From Phocaeicola sartorii JCM 17136 = DSM 21941 (GTDB lineage: Bacteria > Bacteroidota > Bacteroidia > Bacteroidales > Bacteroidaceae): a stretch of DNA of 64,000 nt. Position numbers and translations under genes: made by a program. The stretch covers positions 124,001-188,000 of the forward strand of contig NZ_BAKM01000001.1 in assembly GCF_000614185.1 (NCBI RefSeq), in the 5' to 3' direction. Below are positions 8,792 through 17,164 of this stretch, piece after piece (the stretch's first letter is position 1; each line of letters opens with the position of its first letter). The notes under the pieces are model-generated. The model made no database searches. It saw nothing but the letters and a program-made list of their open reading frames with translations, and had not been told where the DNA came from.

Positions 8792-9946
8792 GTGGAATAC
8801 ATTACATGTAAAAAGTGTGGTTGCCAAATGTCTGCCATGTCGGAAGCATGTCCCATGTGTGGCACACCGACTAACGAGAATGTACAGACGGCAAATACTT
8901 CATCCAAGAATGAAACAGAGAAATGCGAGCAAACATCCAATGTTTCAATCTTAAAAAGTGGCAAAAGAGTATATTGGGGTGTTGCTGCGGTTCTTACTAT
9001 CCTATTTATTGTGTATGTTGGATATAAGGTTGGTAATCGTCAGAATGAAAATAAAAAAAACGTCACGGGCATACAACAGACCAATAACGAACAACGTGAT
9101 ACGTTTAAACGGGAAATCCCCATTAAGAATACAGAAACGATAAAAAAACTGACAGAAACGGATATAAAAGAAGCATTTCTGCGACATTGGAAACACTACA
9201 AAGGTGATAGAGAGCTTATTCCGTTAGAAAAGTGCAGTGAAGGGTATAATATCTTTATTGGGGATTTGGATGGTGACGGTATAGATGATGCGGTAGTTAA
9301 TGCGTACGTTACTCCGAGTGCGAAAGAAATATCCGACAATGATTATGAAGACAAGTCCTATATATTTTGTTTTCTGAATAATGGTAAATCTTACAAACTT
9401 GCTGTTGCAACAAAATTATATACTATGTTCTTTGTTGAAAATATAAACAATGGAGAAATACATGCCTATCGCATTGAATATATGAAGAGAATGAATGACG
9501 GAAAAAGAACTGCCATAAAAGACAGCCATATTTTCAAATATGACGGTGATAAATTGGTGGATTTGGGTGGAACTAAAAGGCTTGTTGATGAAAAAAATCC
9601 CCAAATAGAGCGAAGAAGCGAAAATGCAGGATTAATAGAAGGGTATTTTTACCGTTATGAGGGTGATATGAAAGTTTTTCCCATAAAGGTGGATTTTGGA
9701 GTTTTGTCAAATGGCATGATAAATGGTGAATACCAAAATGTAAAGTATGGTACGGTGTTAGATTTGACAGGGCAATTAATATCCGATAAATTGCAGTTGG
9801 TTGGTGAAAGCCAAAATGAGAAAATTGTCTTTGAACTTTCTTTTTCTTCTCCCGAACATTTAAAAGGATATGGGAAGGTTGGTGATAATTCACTGTTTGT
9901 CAATTTGAAACAGATTTCAAATGAAATAATAAACGATAGTCATTAA
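8792..9946 (+). CDS. Zinc-ribbon, single-pass membrane protein
   Basis: 384 residues starting at GTG, three bases after the previous stop. Residues 6-23 are a zinc ribbon (CKKCGC...CPMCG), then a linker and one membrane helix (about 60-80, YWGVAAVLTILFIVYVGY). The C-terminal part contains the acidic calcium-loop-like motif DLDGDGIDDAVV near residue 155 and a beta-rich domain ending near SHD-type polar residues. The layout mirrors the first gene of the set, with a cytosolic ribbon and a second domain across the membrane. Function unknown. It is the last of four tightly spaced genes. Confidence 0.75.
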   Translation: MEYITCKKCGCQMSAMSEACPMCGTPTNENVQTANTSSKNETEKCEQTSNVSILKSGKRVYWGVAAVLTILFIVYVGYKVGNRQNENKKNVTGIQQTNNEQRDTFKREIPIKNTETIKKLTETDIKEAFLRHWKHYKGDRELIPLEKCSEGYNIFIGDLDGDGIDDAVVNAYVTPSAKEISDNDYEDKSYIFCFLNNGKSYKLAVATKLYTMFFVENINNGEIHAYRIEYMKRMNDGKRTAIKDSHIFKYDGDKLVDLGGTKRLVDEKNPQIERRSENAGLIEGYFYRYEGDMKVFPIKVDFGVLSNGMINGEYQNVKYGTVLDLTGQLISDKLQLVGESQNEKIVFELSFSSPEHLKGYGKVGDNSLFVNLKQISNEIINDSH

Positions 9947-9969
9947 CGAGCACTTAAAAATACAGAAGT

Positions 9970-10782
9970 ATGAAAAATATTTTAGTAACAATCATTTTAA
10001 CAAGTGTCAGTGTATGCGTATTCGCTCAAAAAACGAATAACAAAGGTGAGTATATGGTGAAAAGCATACATTGGGTTAATGCTTTTACTCAAAAAGAGGT
10101 TGGCAACAAAGGGGATAAGTGGTATCGTTTCAAGTATAACGATGATGGAAACCTGATTGAAGTACGGAAAGAGTATTATCAGAATTTCAAGAACAAGACA
10201 GTTGAAATTTTTACCCTTTCCAATAATCGGTATCAATTCATTTCTTATGTGAATGGCAAACAAGACCCCTATACCAAATGTGAATTTACTTTTAATGAAC
10301 AAGGATATATAGACAAACTATATGATTATTCTACAAAAGGTGTAGAAGCAGGAACTCTTTTTACATTAATATATTACGATAATGGAGATTTAAAAAGCAT
10401 TGATGATTTATTTGAGGAGAAAGGGGGTAATCGGTATAAAATCCATAACTACGAGGAATATACTTGGGAAAATGGCAATGTGGTAGGTTTTCGCTATACT
10501 AATGATGATGGTTATACACAAGATTTTAAAACCCATTATACTGATAAAAAAGATAATACCAACATTAATTTGGTATCACTAACAAAACATACTGCCCACC
10601 CATATAATGCGCATATATTGTTTGCGACTGAGTGGTGTGGTAAGAAGCCTAAAAACTTGGTTTTAAAAGAAAGTGGTGACAATTCTTTCGATTACATTTA
10701 TGAAGGTAATCTATTGAAGAGAATCAATAAAAAGAATAGTTCTTACTCCAAAGGATATTACTTGATTGAATATGTGTATTAA
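9970..10782 (+). CDS. Secreted protein with YD-type repeats (copy 1)
   Basis: 270 residues with a signal peptide (ILVTIILTSVSVCVFAQ). The body has beta-strand units such as YNDDGNLIEVRKEYY and FNEQGYIDKLYDYS, like secreted YD/RHS-like single repeats of Bacteroidetes. A Thr/Glu-Trp-Cys motif (ATEWCGKKPKNLVLK) near residue 220 is shared with the next gene. The two proteins also share N-terminal GEYMVK / GQYMVK and C-terminal LIEYVY / TLEYVY, so they are tandem paralogues. Function unknown. Confidence 0.7.
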   Translation: MKNILVTIILTSVSVCVFAQKTNNKGEYMVKSIHWVNAFTQKEVGNKGDKWYRFKYNDDGNLIEVRKEYYQNFKNKTVEIFTLSNNRYQFISYVNGKQDPYTKCEFTFNEQGYIDKLYDYSTKGVEAGTLFTLIYYDNGDLKSIDDLFEEKGGNRYKIHNYEEYTWENGNVVGFRYTNDDGYTQDFKTHYTDKKDNTNINLVSLTKHTAHPYNAHILFATEWCGKKPKNLVLKESGDNSFDYIYEGNLLKRINKKNSSYSKGYYLIEYVY

Positions 10783-10789
10783 CCAAACA

Positions 10790-11671
10790 ATGATTATGAA
10801 GTATATTACATTAGTGATACTAAGTCTTTTTTATTTAAGCATAAAAGCTCAAACAACTAATGCCCACGGGCAATATATGGTAAAAACCGCTGTATGGAAA
10901 GTATATGGAGGCTATAGTTCATTTAAAATGGATTTAGAATATTATCCAAATGGGAATTTAAAAGTAGTTACAAAAAGTTATGTGCTTAGTGGTAAGAAAT
11001 ACAAAGAAATATATTCTATCTCTTATAATTCCAAAGGAGAAAAAACACTGAATTTCATTCGATATGTAAATGAAAAACAGAATTTCAGTGCGATTTGTAA
11101 ATACAATTTTAATGAAGATAATTTAATTTCTTATATTAATTGGTATGCACCATCTCAAAATAAATTAGTACAAGCGTTTCAATTGTTTTACAACGAGAAT
11201 AGGGAACTTGTAAAGCTGACACAAACGACAAGTGAGAATATGGATAAAGATTGGAGTAGTAAAACAGTTACAACAATCAATTGGGAAAATGGAAATATAA
11301 TTTCAGATAAAGTAATTCGTAATGATGATAATGAATTTCCTGGAAAAGCAAATTTTGTCTATTATCCTGAATCAGAAGTAATAAACAATACAAATTTGAA
11401 CCTTAATTTTCTCATATTTTATTGTTATGGCAGGGATTATACAATGGATGTTGTATTTGGTACAGAATGGTGCGGAAAGAACACCAATCTTATATTAAAA
11501 GGTGACGAAGATAGTTTGAAAAGATATAAACATCTTCAACCTGAGTTTCGTGAACATTATGAATATGAAAAGAATGGGGATTTGATTACAAAACTTAGGT
11601 ATATTGCTCCAAGAGTGGGAGAAAAGCATAACTATGTTTATGGAACACTTACATTGGAATATGTATATTGA
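10790..11671 (+). CDS. Secreted protein with YD-type repeats (copy 2)
   Basis: Starts at ATG 10790 or 10796, both right before the signal peptide (MKYITLVILSLFYLSIKAQ). The body follows copy 1: GQYMVKTAVWK, YYPNGNLKVVTKSY, YNFNEDNLISYINWY, FGTEWCGKNTNLILK, TLEYVY. It follows copy 1 after only 7 bases, so it comes from tandem duplication within an operon. Function unknown; export to the periplasm or surface is expected from the signal peptide. Confidence 0.7.
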   Translation: MIMKYITLVILSLFYLSIKAQTTNAHGQYMVKTAVWKVYGGYSSFKMDLEYYPNGNLKVVTKSYVLSGKKYKEIYSISYNSKGEKTLNFIRYVNEKQNFSAICKYNFNEDNLISYINWYAPSQNKLVQAFQLFYNENRELVKLTQTTSENMDKDWSSKTVTTINWENGNIISDKVIRNDDNEFPGKANFVYYPESEVINNTNLNLNFLIFYCYGRDYTMDVVFGTEWCGKNTNLILKGDEDSLKRYKHLQPEFREHYEYEKNGDLITKLRYIAPRVGEKHNYVYGTLTLEYVY

Positions 11672-11764
11672 CAAAATGTAATACAAGATGTGGTACAAAA
11701 TGTACCTACAACAATATATAATATAAACAGTATAGATAATATATAACTTTTAAATTAATATTAT

Positions 11765-13080
11765 ATGATTAAGAAACTGCTTTTTACATTGCTTTTTGGA
11801 ATGCTTGTGCTTCCATTGGCAAATGCACAAACTTCGTCCATGAAGATTGAAACGTACAAGATTGATAATGTCAACACAAGAGGATTAAACCGAATACAAA
11901 AGGGGATGAAGAATTTGACCTTGGTAATGGACCTGGATGGGGAAGTGCAATGATTATGATGGGTGAAAAATATCCTCATGAATCACTTCAATATAAAGTG
12001 CAAACTTGGTATAACCCAAGTGAAGGTTATTGGGATGAATATGGTATTGAACCAAATTATGAAGATTATAAGAAAACAATTAATATGCTTATTTATGGTG
12101 ATTGGCAGAATCCCGAAGATGGAACTTGGCATCATACATACCTGACAGCAGAGGACTTCAAATTCATGCGTGACAGCCTTCCAAACTTGTATGAAGTTAG
12201 AATGTGTGGTGATATTGAAATTCGTGGTTATAAGGGCGAAAATGGTACTCTAAACGGCTATCATGAATATCCTGATGGGGAGATACCACCTTATGCCTTT
12301 GATAAAAGTTATAACAACAAGAAATTGAATAAAAAGCCACAATATAAGTCAATCATCTTACCGAAGAATATAACTTCAATTGGTGAGTATGCTCTTGCGA
12401 ACATCATTGACCTTTACTTGGATTCAGAAGAACAATGGGATGATTCGTCTCACAATGATAGTGGAAATCCTGATAAACCAAACGCAAAACGTTTTTGGAA
12501 CGACTTATTCGATGGTTATATCTACCTCTCCAACTTGAAGAACCTTAAAACGATTAAGGATAATGCGTTTGTCAACACCATATCAACAAGAATTTATCTT
12601 CCTGAAAATCTTGAATCCATTGGTGAGAATGCTTTCAATTCTGACATTATCAAGGATAGAGCAATAAATACCAATCTTGACAGCATCATTGTAACCTCTG
12701 CAACGCAACCAAAGATTGCGGAAAATTCATTTGGCATGAAGTTTAAGGATGCAAAGATTGTCGCACCAAGCAAGAAATATTATTTGAATTATAAGTATGA
12801 CAAACAGTGGGGCTTATCCAAGAACCTGACATACTTTGGTTATATGTCACCCAATCCCATTGATATTCGTTTGGATAAGGGAAAGTTAATCATCAATATA
12901 AAGGATGATGCAACAGAAACGGGAGTTGTTTCATGCTTCCAAGACGGAAGAAAGGTCAGTGATATAGAACTGAATACGGGAAACAACATTGTGAACCTGA
13001 ATCCCAAGATGGAATATAAGATTTCAGTGGAAGCGGAAGAGTTTAATTTGAAACCATATAAAGTAAATACTAAAAGATAG
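11765..13080 (+). CDS. BspA-like leucine-rich repeat secreted protein, reading frame broken
   Basis: The first frame (11765-11953) gives a signal peptide (LLFTLLFGMLVLPLANAQ) and then runs out of frame. The second frame continues to 13080 and is already open before its ATG, reading KPNTKGDEEFDLGNGPGWGS. One extra A in the AAA run at about 11887-11889 would join them. The body has BspA/LRR_5-type units (YKSIILPKNITSIGEYALAN, NLKTIKDNAFVN, IYLPENLESIGENAFN). Such proteins are surface adhesin-like in Bacteroidetes. I read the break as an indel error. Confidence 0.7.
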
Positions 13081-13089
13081 AATATTATT

Positions 13090-13311
13090 ATGAAAAAGAT
13101 ACTTTTACTGACTACATTGTTTGCAACGCTTTTTACGGCTTGTAGCGAAGAGGAAAATACACCTGAAATACCTGAATACATTATACCTGAAAATGATATA
13201 AATTCAGTGAAAGAACGCATTAGCTTGGAAGATAATCAGGAGTTGGTTACTTATAGCATAATAAGTAAGGATAGCATTTGGGGGTTATCAAAAGATATAA
13301 CTATAAATTAG
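13090..13311 (+). CDS. Small lipoprotein
   Basis: 73 residues with a lipoprotein signal (MKKILLLTTLFATLFTAC) and an acidic remainder (SEEENTPEIPEYIIPEND). It lies 9 bases after the repeat protein and one base before the next gene. Its last residues (SKDSIWGLSKDITIN) resemble KQWGLSKNLTYFG near the end of the preceding protein, so it may be a truncated relative. Function unknown. Confidence 0.6.
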   Translation: MKKILLLTTLFATLFTACSEEENTPEIPEYIIPENDINSVKERISLEDNQELVTYSIISKDSIWGLSKDITIN

Positions 13312-13312
13312 T

Positions 13313-13855
13313 ATGAACTTTATAGAAGAAATATGTGGGATTTCCACTAATAATAAACAACCGTTGGTTTTACTTGACGAAATGACAGTTAAGAATCTCT
13401 GGAACTGTTTACAACATGGATTTGTGCTGATAGGAATTCGTGAAAGTAATTGTATGCAGAAGGAGTTAATAAAAAAACTTCAAGCGGATATTATAAAAAA
13501 TGATTTTCGCTATTGCCCAATATTCGGATGTTGCGTGAATGGTAATGGAAGCGTATATTATTTGTCTGCCTTTGTTGTCGCTAATTTAAACAAGGCTAAA
13601 GAACCATGTGATTTTACAGCTTTAAGATTGTTTGCCGATGAAATCTCGCCTAAATATAGGCAACAAGTATCTATCTGTGAAAATTCTTCATGTACTTCCG
13701 TAATTTCTTTGATTGATGCTTTCTTTGAGGATTGGCTAAAAGGGAATGGTTTATCTTGCTTATATAAAGGTTGTTATCTCAATCCTCCACCGATGTCTTA
13801 TTCTGAACGGTACATACGTGATGTAAAAATGAACGAGATATTTATTAATATATGA
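13313..13855 (+). CDS. Hypothetical protein of the NADAR-adjacent cluster
   Basis: 180 residues, soluble, cysteine-rich. Recognisable stretches are HGFVLIGIRESNCMQKELIKKL, FRYCPIFGCCVNGNGSVYYLSAFVV and ALRLFADEISPKYRQQ. The pattern (substrate-like G-x-R, then a G-rich turn and a strand) suggests a small enzyme. I do not recognise the family. A repeated RNA hairpin element lies 34 bases downstream, the first of two copies around the following gene. Confidence 0.55.
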   Translation: MNFIEEICGISTNNKQPLVLLDEMTVKNLWNCLQHGFVLIGIRESNCMQKELIKKLQADIIKNDFRYCPIFGCCVNGNGSVYYLSAFVVANLNKAKEPCDFTALRLFADEISPKYRQQVSICENSSCTSVISLIDAFFEDWLKGNGLSCLYKGCYLNPPPMSYSERYIRDVKMNEIFINI

Positions 13856-13889
13856 CATGAGTAAGGTTTGCTTACTTAAAGTTATATAT

Positions 13890-13978
13890 ATGATTCTTTA
13901 AATATTAAGAGGTATGGCGATACTTCATTTTATTCATCATTTTTTTAAGAGTACTCCGTTGGGATTACTCTTTTTTTT
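13890..13978 (+). repeat. Repeated RNA hairpin/terminator element, copy A
   Basis: ATGATTCTTTAA (13890-13901) is followed by a hairpin, GAGGTAT-GGCG-ATACTTC (13909-13926), and a terminator, AAGAGTA/TACTCTT (13947-13972), with a T tract. Copy B at 15261-15343 keeps the same order. In the hairpin a G-C pair of copy B is G-U here, a change that preserves pairing. Confidence 0.6.
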
Positions 13979-14041
13979 ATGCCTTTCCTGCATCAACTTA
14001 AGAATCAAATGATTTATAAGTTACATTTCAGGGCTATTTTA

Positions 14042-14079
14042 TTGATATATAATATCAACCAAAATGTATCCTATATTTG
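14042..14079 (+). promoter_or_regulatory. Promoter with palindromic operator upstream of the NADAR gene
   Basis: TTGATAT-ATA-ATATCAA (14042-14058) is a perfect inverted repeat placed over the -33 region of a -7 box TATATTTG at 14072-14079. A second -7 box, TATATTTG, lies at 14261-14268, nearer to the gene at 14374. The roughly 300 bases between hold no ORF. Confidence 0.45.
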
Positions 14080-14373
14080 TGGGTAAAATATAAATCGCTG
14101 TAAATTAATAGTTTGTTTTGGTTGAGGTGAAATAAAAAAAGCTACCGTTATATTCGGATATTTGGTCGTTACATCAATGGTGACTACTTACGATAATTTA
14201 TGAGCAAAAAAAATTAAGAATAATTATAGCGAATAATTAGGACTATTGTTTATGATGCCTTATATTTGCATAATAAACATCCATAGTGTTTTAGCGTGCA
14301 CTAACAGAGTTTTATAGTAACTTATGTTGGTAAAATAATAGGAGTTTTAAGCAGTGCTTATAAAAAAAACAAT

Positions 14374-15168
14374 ATGGATAAAAATTTCATGTATGGGAAC
14401 TGCCCTACTTCTACTCAAACTCTTCTTTTCAATGAAATAATATTGGGACGTACAGAGGTGTATGATACGACAAAACATAATTGTTGGGCGTTTTGTAAAT
14501 CTACAGATATACGTAACGGAATAACTCTCAGTTTGGGTAATTTGTGTGGTGGCTATCCTTTTCCATTTTGTGGTCATATCTTCCGAAGTAGTGAATGTGC
14601 ATATCTCTGTGGGGAGTTTTCTTTGGATGCACCTTTGAACAAAGTTATTCAGCAGAATTTGATGGATGAACCAAACGCTTTTGTTCAGAAAAAAGTTATC
14701 AAGAAGGCTAATATGGAACATGTTCGTCAAGATTGGGCAGAAATTCGTTTGCAATGGATGCTCTATGTGGTTTGGTGCAAGTGCATTGGTAATTTAGAAT
14801 TTAGGGAATTGCTGTTGTCTGTACCAAGCGATGCTGTGATTATTGAAGACAGCACGAACAATCACGGTGCAACTGCCACATTATGGGGTGCTAAAAATAA
14901 GGAATTGAAGCGATGCCGTTGGGAAAAGAAGAAGGAAGTATGTGCGCAACATCAAGGTCTAAAGAAAAACGCTTTAAAGTTGCTTGTTTCTGAGGAGTGC
15001 GGTAAAATTAATAATGTAGGTTGTTTCATAGGTGAGAATAATTTGGGTAAGATATTGAAAATGTGTCAAATCGCTCTTATACATCACGTATCTCCACCGA
15101 TTGATTATGCCCTTTTGAAAGAAAAGAAAATTTATTTACTTGGTAAAGTACTGACTTTTAATGAGTAA
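14374..15168 (+). CDS. NADAR-family (YbiA-like) protein
   Basis: 264 residues. The core resembles the NADAR superfamily: FCGHIFRSSECAYLCGEF early (F-x-S-x-E), a central AEIRLQWMLYVVWCKC helix, LSVPSDAVIIEDSTNNHGATATLWGA, and GENNLGKILKMCQIAL near the end (the G-x-N-x-LG-x-x-L signature). NADAR proteins are ADP-ribose N-glycosidases; several serve in DarT-NADAR toxin-antitoxin or phage-defence systems. There is no recognisable DarT here. The gene is flanked by two copies of the repeated hairpin element and by two unrecognised genes. Confidence 0.65.
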   Translation: MDKNFMYGNCPTSTQTLLFNEIILGRTEVYDTTKHNCWAFCKSTDIRNGITLSLGNLCGGYPFPFCGHIFRSSECAYLCGEFSLDAPLNKVIQQNLMDEPNAFVQKKVIKKANMEHVRQDWAEIRLQWMLYVVWCKCIGNLEFRELLLSVPSDAVIIEDSTNNHGATATLWGAKNKELKRCRWEKKKEVCAQHQGLKKNALKLLVSEECGKINNVGCFIGENNLGKILKMCQIALIHHVSPPIDYALLKEKKIYLLGKVLTFNE

Positions 15169-15260
15169 TATCTCCGTTTCGGTATGGATTTACATTATAA
15201 AAGTGTGATTTTGAATGAAACATGCGTAATATAAAGAGAAATGGGATATTTATAAATAAG

Positions 15261-15343
15261 ATGATTCTTTAAGTAGAGGTATGGTGATACCTCATTTTGT
15301 TCCTTTTTAGGAGTAACTTTGTTTTAGGGTTACTCCTTTTTTT
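15261..15343 (+). repeat. Repeated RNA hairpin/terminator element, copy B
   Basis: ATGATTCTTTAA (15261-15272), hairpin GAGGTAT-GGTG-ATACCTC (15276-15293), and terminator AGGAGTAAC/GTTACTCCT (15309-15337) with a T7 tract. It lies between the NADAR gene and the gene at 15379. Confidence 0.6.
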
Positions 15344-15378
15344 GTATTTTAGTACCCATCAAATTAAAAATCACAACT

Positions 15379-15990
15379 ATGATAACAGATAAGATGTCCG
15401 ATATGGAAATATTTAAAGAGGTATGGAGTGAACGGGGGGCAGTTCATGGTTATATGGAGAGACTTATACCCAAGTATAGGCGACCTATCATTAAATCAAG
15501 TAAATTCCCAATGTATTTTACTCCAATTGAGTTTGTATCTCGCAAAAACAATAGGTATTTGATTTTCTTTGAAGCACGTAATAAAAAGGATTGGGAAAGA
15601 GGTATATTATATACAATTATTTGCTTATATGAAAAGCAAGGTGGAACTAATGTAATGATGTTCTCTACTGTCTCTAAAGGTATTCATATATACTCTCCAC
15701 ATTTCTTTTCCCGATATAGAAGCCGTTTCCTTAAGGATGATAGTATATCTCCTTTAGATGTGATAAAACGTTTCTTCAAAATAAATCCCACAGCTACGAT
15801 TTCTGTGGTAGAAGATAGTGATGAATTTTATGGCACTTGTAATGAAGGAGCTGTTTTTGGAAAGATAACAGCCGACAATGTTATTGTTCTTAAAACATTT
15901 GTAAGTTTTGAAATGTTACATGATTCGCAAGAACACATAAAAACCGATATTTATGACAATTTGATTAAATACAGAGCAGAAATTCAGTAA
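15379..15990 (+). CDS. Hypothetical protein
   Basis: 203 residues, basic. The middle (KGIHIYSPHFFSRYRSRFL) has the H-x-F-x-R-Y-x-x-R pattern seen in accessory proteins of Bacteroidetes islands. The N-terminal half is RYLIFFEARNKKDWERG and similar beta-rich segments. No family recognised. It lies 36 bases after copy B of the hairpin element and is the last rightward gene before the right end. Confidence 0.55.
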   Translation: MITDKMSDMEIFKEVWSERGAVHGYMERLIPKYRRPIIKSSKFPMYFTPIEFVSRKNNRYLIFFEARNKKDWERGILYTIICLYEKQGGTNVMMFSTVSKGIHIYSPHFFSRYRSRFLKDDSISPLDVIKRFFKINPTATISVVEDSDEFYGTCNEGAVFGKITADNVIVLKTFVSFEMLHDSQEHIKTDIYDNLIKYRAEIQ

Positions 15991-16026
15991 GAAAGGTGGA
16001 GTATTGTATCAATTATACACAGAAAT

Positions 16027-16070
16027 AGCCACATAGAAGGATATACCTATATCTCGATGTGGCTTTTCTT
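16027..16070. terminator. Bidirectional terminator between convergent genes
   Basis: AGCCACAT at 16027-16034 pairs with ATGTGGCT at 16057-16064, followed by a T-rich tract. It ends the 15379 gene and faces the convergent gene at 16089. Confidence 0.6.
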
Positions 16071-16088
16071 TTGATTTATACAAAAAGG

Positions 16089-16559
16089 TTAATCATCTTC
16101 ATCACATAATTTTATAATAGAATTACCGTCTTCATCACTATCAACAATACATTCTTCACCAATAATACATCCCAATTCTTCTGCGATTTCCTGCACCATT
16201 CTTTCCCATAAATATTCTCGTAATTCTGAATACTCTGCGTCCTTCCCTTCTAATTCATCTTCAAAATCAAAAGCATAGTACATATCTTGGTACTTGATAA
16301 TCCAATATGGCTCAAAGAGGAATGCAGATGAAAACATCCATTCGTCAATATTCATTATTCTTTCGTCTTCTTCTCCCAAAACATCAATCTTTTGAGGAAG
16401 ATATTCAGCTATGATATGGGCTGTATAAAGTTCCCATATTTCCAAATCATCAAAAACACTATTGGGTTCATACTTCTTTTGAAGTTCTTCCAAATTAGCA
16501 GACTTATGGGCTACCTTCTCAAATAATGAAATGTATTCTTCTAAAACTTCTTTTTCCAT
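16089..16559 (-). CDS. Acidic hypothetical protein
   Basis: 156 residues, strongly acidic, with an Asp/Glu-rich end (VDSDEDGN...LCDEDD). It shows no signal peptide or membrane segment. The sequence EIWELYTAHIIAEYLPQKIDVL suggests a helical bundle. Acidic small proteins in islands often act as immunity or anti-restriction proteins, but there is no sequence match to support that here. Two TACGTA palindromes (16663-16668 and 16677-16682) lie about 100 bases upstream of its start. Confidence 0.55.
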   Translation of the reverse strand: MEKEVLEEYISLFEKVAHKSANLEELQKKYEPNSVFDDLEIWELYTAHIIAEYLPQKIDVLGEEDERIMNIDEWMFSSAFLFEPYWIIKYQDMYYAFDFEDELEGKDAEYSELREYLWERMVQEIAEELGCIIGEECIVDSDEDGNSIIKLCDEDD

Positions 16560-16749
16560 GATATTTTATTTTAAGGGTTAATAATCGCTCCCAATATAGG
16601 AAAAATCAAAGAAAAAATATCTAAAAAAGATACTCTTTTTGTTGTTAGTGCGCAAATTTAAATACGTAAATATAGTTACGTAAAAAGTGCGTATTGATTA
16701 GATTTTCATTTTTCCAAGTTATAACTTATGGAATTGCAATATTTATTCA

Positions 16750-16757
16750 TATCTTTG
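16750..16757 (+). promoter_or_regulatory. -7 box of the right cobalamin riboswitch
   Basis: TATCTTTG at 16750-16757, in the same position relative to the aptamer as the left copy. The -33 element is less clear. Confidence 0.5.
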
Positions 16758-16759
16758 CG

Positions 16760-16936
16760 GCACATTGGTTTGCAACTCTCGTACGAGAGGAGTAATTAAA
16801 AGGGAATCAGGTGTAAATCCTGAACAGTCCCGCTGCTGTAAGTTTCATATAAAAAGTTATAAACAACACTTTCGCCAATGGGAAATCCCGTGAAGGCAGT
16901 TTATAAACGAAACAAGTCAGAAGACCTGCCATGTAG
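16760..16936 (+). ncRNA. Cobalamin riboswitch (right, inside the element)
   Basis: The core AATCCTGAACAGTCCCGCTG at about 16815-16834 and the B12-box AGTCAGAAGACCTGCC at 16916-16931 are intact. ACAT at 16762-16765 can pair with ATGT at 16931-16934 for P1. The same small hairpin (GCTTTC..GAAAGAGC, 16950-16966) follows as in the left copy. The variable arms differ between the two, so they are related but not a recent duplicate. Only a doubtful 34-codon ORF (ATG 16978) follows before attR. In an excised circle this switch would lie upstream of the integrase. Confidence 0.88.
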
Positions 16937-17096
16937 TTTTTGCATCATTGCTTTCGAGGAAAGAGCATTGAATTTAATGATTATATTCATTCTATTCAGT
17001 TTCAGATTTGAGGGTTATTCTTGTTTCAAAATATTACTTTTGCAATATTTAACGCTATCGGACATCAAAACAAGAAAATAAAATGGCGCTAAAAAC

Positions 17097-17118
17097 TTTA
17101 AACCAAAAATTTAAACCA
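17097..17118 (+). repeat. Right arm-type sites, two TTTAAACCA repeats
   Basis: TTTAAACCA at 17097-17105 and 17110-17118, the same orientation and sequence as the three copies next to attL. Confidence 0.65.
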
Positions 17119-17164
17119 ATACAGAGTTTTTAAATAATATATTTGATTTTCAATATATTATTAA

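Noticed and set aside
16878..17081. A 67-codon ORF running from inside the right riboswitch
   Set aside because: Its first half is the aptamer and its second half is low-complexity hydrophobic; an inner 34-codon start at 16978 has no clear ribosome-binding site.
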